From positions 20,438,708 to 20,502,707 of the forward strand of contig OX336395.1 of NCBI GenBank assembly GCA_946902985.2: DNA of 64,000 bases. The letters run 5' to 3'. This document shows positions 57,837 through 64,000 of this stretch, one piece after another. The notes under the pieces were generated by a model. The model searched no databases. It was not told where the DNA came from and saw nothing but the letters and a program-made list of their open reading frames with translations. This stretch comes from Meconema thalassinum (taxonomy: Eukaryota > Arthropoda > Insecta > Orthoptera > Tettigoniidae). Within the stretch, counting starts at the first letter, position 1. Every line of letters begins with the position of its first letter. Position numbers and translations under genes: made by a program.

Positions 57837-60800
57837 ATGGAGGTAGCCCTGGCGGACGACGACTTTATTGAGTATATGGTATTGAAGTGTTATTTCGAGA
57901 CGAAGACGTGCCAAGACGATATGTCAGGGATTATGAGAACCCACTGGAAAGATTTTCAGAGCTACATTTCAAAAAACGATATCGTTTTTCCAAGGATATA
58001 GTGATAAACGTAATTTTGCCGTTAGTTCACTTCGAAAGACGTCGTAACAGAAGGGGACTCCCAATAGCTCCAATGTTGCAGATTTTAATTAGTCTACGTT
58101 TCCATGCCACCGGAAATTTTCAGGTAAGTGGAACATTCATCAGTATAAAATGAAATAGCGGCACGGAAAGCTCCTAATTGATACCGTCAAGTTACCTACG
58201 GGTTCCCCATTCTTTTCTTGGTTAGGTACGGTAACTTACTACAGTGTAGGCTATATTTTGTACAGTATTATTTAATATTCATTTAAGATATTTTGACTAC
58301 GGTATTGTATAATACCGTTAATTTGGCTTCCGTGTGATTGTTGACAGACTAAATGAAAACTGTATTTTTCCCAGGAAAAGAGCCATAGTGTGTAGTGTAG
58401 GTCTACCGGTAGTTCGACTGCTTATATACCGGTACCGTAGTTGATGTGTACCGGTACGTGGTGTAATAAATTAATTATGTTATTCCGGTACATAAGTTAC
58501 ACGATTATTCTGTCAATTTTGATGAAAGACTTTTATTATTTCAGTACCGATGCACGGCCCTAGGCCTACATAACCTACAATACCGGTACCGTAGTGGCCT
58601 ATAACTTATAAACACGCATTGGGTGACTTCTCGTAATAATCCTGTCTCTTGGCCTCATTATTGGGTTAAAAGTGGTTAGATGCAAACAACTGATAGGTCA
58701 ATAATATGCAATCTACTAGATAGCACATAGGCCTAAATAGCCTACAAGCCATCAGACAAAAATTCAACACACCCAACTACAGGAGGCTGATTACCAAGAT
58801 GTCCCAATAAACAACAACAACGACAATATATCACTCAAAATACGGTAGTTAATTTATGTAGGGAAAACCACTTTGCTCCTGACTGCACTAATTGGAGAGT
58901 CACCCCAGGCATTGATAAGTTAATGGCAAGAGTATCTATGAAAATGTAGATTTCCACCACTACCGGTACCTACTGTTTGCCCTTATAAATGTAAATAAGG
59001 TATGGTGGTCAGTTAATGAATTCTAATAAATTGTATTTCTAGGATAGGCCTATATTTTGCTTCAGCCTAGTGCCTCAAGGCATCTTTGAATTTCCTATAA
59101 AAAAGAGTATAACTTATTAATACTCTAGGTCAAGTCATTAAACAGGCTGTTGCTGTTTCATTCAGGGCCTTGGACATCAATCCATGTACTCGAGTACCTG
59201 TATGTCTGACATCATTGGTTATTTTGTGTCTGTAATTGATACTAGGGTTAAGGAGGTGGCGGTTTATAGGAACCATCCCACTATTTCCCTGGAATTGAAT
59301 TGGAGAATCATAGAAAACCACTTCTAAGATTGCTTACATGGGGATCGAACCCGCCTCTTCTCAGGTTTTTCCTCATAAAGCGTGAATACCTCGTTCTAAC
59401 CTGCAGGCGAGAATTGGAACTGGATTCCGACCCAGTAGGCCTACATACGCCACGAACAGACGGCGGCCTAGAAACAGGCTGTTACAATTCATATAATGTA
59501 GGCCAATGCATCAATAACCTATATTTTAATAATAATGTTATTGGCTTTACGTCCCTTTTAACTACTCTAGCTTTAAAAGAGTCGCCTGGGTGCCTGAATT
59601 TTGCCACGAAGGGGATCTTTAACGTGCCAGTCAATCTACTGACACGGCTCCCTCACATTTGCACACCCTTCAATGCAAGCTGACTGTGCCAGGATTTGAT
59701 CCTGCAACCTTGGGCACAGCAAGCAAGAACGTTACCGCTGAGCCACGCAGCCAGTCCCTCTATGTTAAAGCATGTAGTTAGTATTTCTCCTACATCAATG
59801 GGATATCTTTGTAGGAAAGTTGACTTCAGTGTGCCAACAAAAAAAAAGAAAAGAGCAAGCCTACCTATGCTACAGACTGGTTACATAATACATATTATCC
59901 GAGAAAATGAATGTTGACTTACCTTCCTTATCACAAAAATTTAACAACTTTTTGATTGACGACACAATAAATTTTTATTGGCCATGTGTAGTCTATGCAT
60001 CACCAAAACGTAACAGTGTCATTAAATTCAGAATCGTAAAAAACAATTTCAACAATACTGTAACTAGTCTGACTCATCCTTTTTCTTTTCAGACTGTATG
60101 TTGTGATCTACGGGGAGTAAGCCAGTCTAGTGCTTGCAGGGCTGTCTTACATACATCCGAGCATTTAGCACAGCAACTTCCAACCTATGTAAGATCCCCA
60201 AACTCCCAGGAAGTGTTTGATAGGAGGCAGAGAAAATTTTTCCAAATGGGGCATTTTCCAAATGTCAGTGGGTGCATTGATTGTACCCACATACCTATCA
60301 AAAGCCCTGGTGGACCAATGGCAGAGGTCTATAGAAACCGTAAAGGTTCCTTCTCGCTCAATGTTTAGTGTGTTGCAGGTCCAGATCTTGAAATTTGTGA
60401 CATCGTTATACGATGGCCTGGATCGGCTCACGATGCAAGAATATTTGACAACAGTTTCATAAAGATAAGGTTTGATGAGCGGGAGATGAAAGGCTTCCTG
60501 TTAGGGGATGCGGGCTATGCCCAATCAAACTACTGTTTCACACCAGTACCGGATCCTCGAACTGCAGCTGAGGAACGATATAACCGTGCACACAAGGCAA
60601 CACGGAGGTCAGTGGAAAGGATGTTTGGCATATGGAAGAGAAATTTTCCTTTTTTGAGCAGGAAATTAAGCAACAAAGTAAGGACCACTACCAGAATTAT
60701 TGCAGCATGTGCTGTGTTGCACAACATTGGCATATTAAATGACCAAGATTTTGTTGATGATGAAGAACAGGCAATCGAAATTGAACAAGTCCCTGTGCAA

Positions 60801-60851
60801 AACGCTGGGAACAACATGCGCTATATGGCAGTGAGGCAAGCATTTATTTAG
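57837..60851 (+). pseudogene. HARBI1-like PIF/Harbinger transposase, two lesions
   Basis: The ATG at 57837 starts M-E-V-A-L-A-D-D-D-F-I-E-Y-M. A one-base shift near 57885 moves the frame to L-F-R-D-E-D-V-P-R-R, and exon 1 runs to a CAG|gtaagt donor at 58123. Exon 2 starts at 60093 (ttttcag acceptor) in the right phase, with C-D-L-R-G-V-S-Q-S (helix-turn-helix part). The DDE residues lie in G-C-I-D-C-T-H, G-D-A-G-Y and S-V-E-R-M-F-G. A TAG at 60366-60368 replaces an expected glutamine; after it the same frame is open to the TAG after 60851. Family members cut and join DNA with a partner Myb-like protein, which is not seen here. With one frameshift and one stop this copy is probably dead, though only slightly decayed. 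A domesticated HARBI1-like host gene is a less likely alternative. Confidence 0.85.
59524..59758 (-). mobile_element. tRNA-derived SINE in the Harbinger intron
   Basis: Reverse complement of the 18840-19082 family: head with GTGGCTCAGCGGTAACG at the 59750 side, body with CACGTTAAAGATCCC, ATT-rich tail at 59524. Target duplication not clear. Confidence 0.88.
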
Positions 60852-61320
60852 AGGCATTTCGTTGGCTAAGAAATAGCCACTCACATGCCATAGTTATTTA
60901 TACATAAAAGCTAAAGCCATGTCTGGCGGGTAGTACTTTGTAAGGGTCCCTTGCCTCGGTTACAGGTGAAGATGGCCAACGGTTTTGAAAGCGGAAGAGG
61001 ACTCCATGTCTCAACAATGGACAAAGCGGATGAATTGTCTTCAAGCTCTGGGGGTTACAACCTAGGTTCTACAGGGCGCCCCGGAATCTTCTCAGCAGCG
61101 ACTACGTACTGCTGCCAGAGGTAGCATCAGCAGTTTAGTTGGCAGGACAGCGGAAGAGTGAAGGTCACACGTGTGGGTTGTGGACTGTCGAAATCGTCAG
61201 TGTGTATTTCAGTAAGCGAGCGTTCAGATAGATTATTGGAAGAGTGTAACAGTATACAGGCGGTAATTAATGTTTATTACTGAAGAGAGCACTTTTTTGT
61301 GGAATATGTTTTTCGCGACG
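60852..61320. other. No recognisable feature
   Basis: Sequence after the Harbinger transposase; it may include the decayed right end of the element. No frame of note. Confidence 0.35.
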
Positions 61321-61339
61321 GTTTACAGAAAATGTAAAA

Positions 61340-61580
61340 CTGAAATTTCAGGTGTGGTTTCCTAATTCAAAGCGTCCAAACTGGGATACCGTTCAGGATG
61401 TACCGGGAATAGGCCGGCCTACGCTTTTAACAGACAAAAAGAAATTGATGAAATTTCCTATATAATGCTGCGTAGAAAATCAACTCGCAAATTAGCTCAA
61501 GAATGTATTCGACAATATGTGTAGACGTGTTGAAGTCTGTCTTCGAAAACTCCTAACATCTGTTATGAATGTCTGTGGTG
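61340..61580 (+). pseudogene. Tc1/mariner-like transposase N-terminal relic
   Basis: Plus-strand pieces read F-Q-V-W-F-P-N-S-K-R-P-N-W-D-T-V and, after a shift, G-R-P-T-L-L-T-D-K-K...R-R-K-S-T-R-K-L-A-Q-E-C, the two-helix N-terminal DNA-binding layout of the same transposase class as 16392-16555. Frame broken more than once. Confidence 0.5.
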
Positions 61581-61885
61581 AGTACAGCGTTTACTGTTTG
61601 TTTTGATACAAGCGGCAGCCGTACTGCCAACGTAACTGCTGATGCTATTTCTCGCAGCAGCAAATAAGCACTGTGGAGAAAATTTCCTGGCGCCCTGTAT
61701 TACCAGGAAGGAGCGATCCGACCCACACTATTCTAAAGAATCAAGCATTGTGGAATGCCGTCAATAAGAAGACACTGAGGTGGTAACTGTTCACGGGAAT
61801 CCACTGCTCCTAGGATTGCACGTAGGCGTTTGAATTCTGGGGAGCCTACACCTATTAGATGCTTTTCCATTATCAGCTGAGGTTG

Positions 61886-62360
61886 TTGTTGTTTGAGTCT
61901 TCAGTCTTTTGACTGGTTTGATGCAGCCCTCCATGGCTCCCTGTCCTGAGCTAAACGTTTCATCTCTACATAGCTACCACACCCTACATCCGAGGCAATC
62001 TGTTTAACATATTCTAATCTTGGTCTACCCCTACAGTTCTTGTCCTCGACCCTTCCTTCCATAACTAAGCTTGCTATTCCTGGGTGTCTTAGTATGTGTC
62101 CTACCAACCTATCTCTTCTCTTCATTAGCAGTCGCCAGAAACATCTCTCCTCTCCCACTCGTCTTAATACCTCTTCATTTGTAACCCTATCGACCCATCT
62201 GATCTTCATCATTCTCCTGTAACACCACATTTCAAATGCTTCAATTCTCCTCTTTTCTGCTGCACCAATAGTCCAAGTTTCACTTCCATAGAGCGCCACA
62301 CTCCAGACAAAGGCTTTCAAAAATGACTTCCTAATACCTAAATCTATATTCGATGTCAGC
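61886..62360 (-). pseudogene. RTE-like LINE, C-terminal fragment
   Basis: An open minus-strand frame of about 150 codons, from I-R-K-S-F-L-K-A-F-V-W-S-V-A-L-Y-G-S-E-T near 62335 to E-P-W-R-A-A-S-N-Q-S-K-D at 61901. Signature pieces include F-E-M-W-C-Y-R-R-M-M-K, V-T-N-E-E-V-L-R-R and V-G-H-I-L-R-H, which follow the reverse transcriptase in RTE-like insect LINEs. No stop within it, so the copy is fairly young. It is 5' truncated; the frame upstream of about 62357 is unrelated sequence. Confidence 0.85.
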
Positions 62361-62828
62361 AGCTGAGGTACGTAATGAAGATCCGGCGATTGTTGATTTG
62401 ACTCTTCATGAAATGACTGACGCAATGAAGTTGTACTTTGTAATTTATAAGCAATGAAGTTGTACATTAATAATTGTTTTAATTGTTCTATTCCAAGAAA
62501 TAAATTAATGCTCAATTACGATGGTTTTCGAAATTAATTTTCATGTAACACCCAAAATCTAATCATGAAATACTGGGTGCTCGTTACTCTCTCTCTATTT
62601 CTTTTTGCAGAAGTTTGTATTTTATTTGTACAGTGTAATGTGTAATGTATGTTTTAATAATTTCTATTATACTTTTTCTTTTTGTTCTTCAATAGTGTAT
62701 TCCTTTTTCTCTCTTTCCTTCATTGAGGCAATTTGTATGTTTGAACCTGATATGTCAAGAAGAAACATAATTGGGCTCATGCCTGCGTTCCTTAAATATT
62801 GTTAACCTTCATCCGGTCGCGCCCGCAA
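62361..62828. other. No recognisable feature
   Basis: AT-rich DNA between the LINE and the terminal satellite. Confidence 0.4.
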
Positions 62829-63192
62829 TAGATTACCGTCCTATTGAACAAAAACGTGCGTAGAGCTCCTCTGATCGTTACAAAGAGCGCAAAAGGCATA
62901 TGTATCCTCAAGGTATGGTATCCATCGCTAGATGACAGAGGAGTAGCGTTTCTTGACGACGATGTTTACGCTCAGTTGTTCATCAAAGTGCCAAGGGCGC
63001 AGTCGAGCGGTAGACTACCGTCCTATTGAACAAAAACGTGCGTAGAGCTCCTCTGATCGTTACAAAGAGCGCAAAAGGCATATGTATTCTCAAGGTATGG
63101 TATCCATCGCTAGATGACAGAGGAGTAGCGTTTCTTGACGGCGATGTTTACGCTCAGTTGTTTATCAAAGTGCTAAGGGCGCAGTCGAGCGG
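62829..63192. repeat. Two tandem 182-bp units
   Basis: The unit starting TAGA(T/C)TACCGTCCTATTG occurs at 62829 and 63011 with very few differences. Its last part (AAGGGCGCAGTCGAGCGGTA) is the start of the 49-bp unit that follows. The 61- and 72-codon frames are repeat translations. Confidence 0.9.
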
Positions 63193-64000
63193 TAGACTAC
63201 CGTCACTCGTGACCGGAAGTGCTAAGGGCGCAGTCGGGCGGTAGACTACCGTCACTCGTGACCGGAAGTGCTAAGGGCGCAGTCGAGTGGTAGACTACCG
63301 TCACTCGTGACCGGAAGTGCCAAGGGCGCAATCGAGTGGTAGACTACCGTCACTCGAGACCGGAAGTGCTAAGGGCGCAGTCGAGCGGTAGACTACCGTC
63401 ACGCGCGACCGGAAGTGCTAAGGGCGCAGTCGAGCGGTAGACTACTGTCACTCGTGACCGGAAGTGCTAAGGGCGCGGTCGAGCGGTAGACTACTGTCGT
63501 GCGCGACCGGATGTGCCAAGGGCGCAGTCGAGTGGTAGACTACCGTCCCTCGTGACCGGAAGTGCTAAGGGCGCAGTCGAGCGGTAGACTATTGTCGCGC
63601 GCGACCGGAATTGCTAAGGGCGCAGTCGAGCGGTAGACTACCGTCACTCGTGACCGGAAGTGCTAAGGGCGCAGTCGAGTGGTAGACTACTGTCACTCGT
63701 GACCGGAAGTGCTAAGGGCGCAGTCGAGCGGTAGACTACTGTCACTCGTGACCGGAAGTGCCAAGGGCGCAGTCGAGTGGTAGACTACTGTCACTCGTGA
63801 CCGGAAGTGCTAAGGGCGCAGTCGAGCGGTAGACTACTGTCACTCGTGACCGGAAGTGCTAAGGGCGCAGTCGAGCGGTAGACTACTGTCACTCGTGACC
63901 GGAAGTGCCAAGGGCGCAGTCGAGTGGTAGACTACTGTCACTCGTGACCGGAAGTGCCAAGGGCGCAGTCGAGTGGTAGATTACTGTCACGCGTGACCGG
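63170..64000. repeat. 49-bp satellite running off the window
   Basis: About 17 units of 49 bp, each with AAGGGCGCAGTCGAG, GGTAGACTAC and GACCGGAAGTGC. Variation is concentrated at a few sites (gagC/Tgg, actaC/Tc/tgtc, the CACTCGTG/CGCGCG stretch). GC content is far above the surroundings. The array continues past 64000. Confidence 0.93.

Larger units (their letters stand above)
57570..60851 (+). mobile_element. PIF/Harbinger element, right end not found
   Basis: Begins GGCTGGAATTCAGAGACA directly after TTA, the usual 3-bp target of the superfamily, within a LINE copy. The first 250 bp contain many CCTTAAGG-type motifs. The transposase gene follows. Neither a matching inverted repeat nor the continuation of the LINE appears after 60851, so the right end is lost or too diverged to see. 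Confidence 0.7.

Noticed and set aside
57887..58153. Separate 88-codon gene
   Set aside because: This is exon 1 of the Harbinger transposase after a frameshift, read through the donor into the intron.
63170..64000. CRISPR-like regular repeats
   Set aside because: Head-to-tail 49-bp units without unique spacers, in an animal genome: satellite DNA.

Overview
The window is non-bacterial. It is a stretch of a large, very repeat-rich animal nuclear genome, most likely an insect and probably polyneopteran (an orthopteran such as a katydid or cricket fits best). The reasons are tiny exons with canonical GT-AG splice sites split by introns of several to tens of kb, C2H2 zinc-finger genes with short acidic 'IKxEP' leader exons, several tRNA-derived SINE families, RTE-like LINEs, and hAT, Harbinger, Helitron and LTR elements nested in one another. 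There is no operon structure, CRISPR array or convincing stand-alone RNA gene.

The backbone is a pair of paralogous C2H2 zinc-finger genes lying head to head. Gene 1 reads leftwards: coding exons at 13825-13893, 4045-4149 and 2937-3065, all phase 0, with the rest beyond the left edge. Gene 2 reads rightwards: exons at 23737-23787, 26814-26918, 38748-38806 and the zinc-finger exon at 55267-55861, whose phases fit exactly. The two share a long inverted segmental duplication (about 262-12850 against 24190-36080). Inside copy 2, the block carrying exon 3 (31004-33562, exon at 32583-32711) has been flipped back. It is bounded by inverted copies of one Helitron-related repeat, so recombination between them is the likely cause. 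Gene 2 also has an in-frame stop and a partial finger deletion in its zinc-finger exon and is probably a pseudogene.

Region by region. 1-6500: gene 1 exons 2 and 3, a SINE, a LINE relic. 6511-12120: an 80-bp satellite that arose from the LINE reading frame, interrupted by a hAT element with a decayed ZMYM-like transposase (6999-10929) and by a SINE. 12.1-13.9 kb: LINE tail and gene 1 exon 1. 14.8-23.3 kb: LINE with nested SINE, Tc1/mariner-like relic, a non-autonomous hAT (18522-20575), an 83-bp tandem array (21707-22540). 23.7-36.1 kb: gene 2 start plus the rearranged duplicate with Helitron and LTR pieces. 36-47.9 kb: intronic and intergenic repeats, exon 4, a probable 2.9-kb solo LTR. 47969-54836: an almost pristine non-coding LTR element (LARD-like) with near-identical 1.87-kb LTRs, inserted in the last intron of gene 2. 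55.3-62.5 kb: the zinc-finger exon, diverged repeats, a broken PIF/Harbinger transposase gene, LINE and mariner relics. 62829-64000: a satellite with 182-bp and 49-bp units that runs off the right end.

The two genes would encode nuclear DNA-binding factors; everything else appears to be transposon-derived or repeat sequence. Insertions present in one arm of the duplication and absent from the other give a relative timeline: LINE, then duplication, then satellite expansion, hAT, SINEs, Helitrons and the exon inversion. The LARD insertion looks youngest. Family assignments rest on motifs and structure read by eye; no database search was possible.
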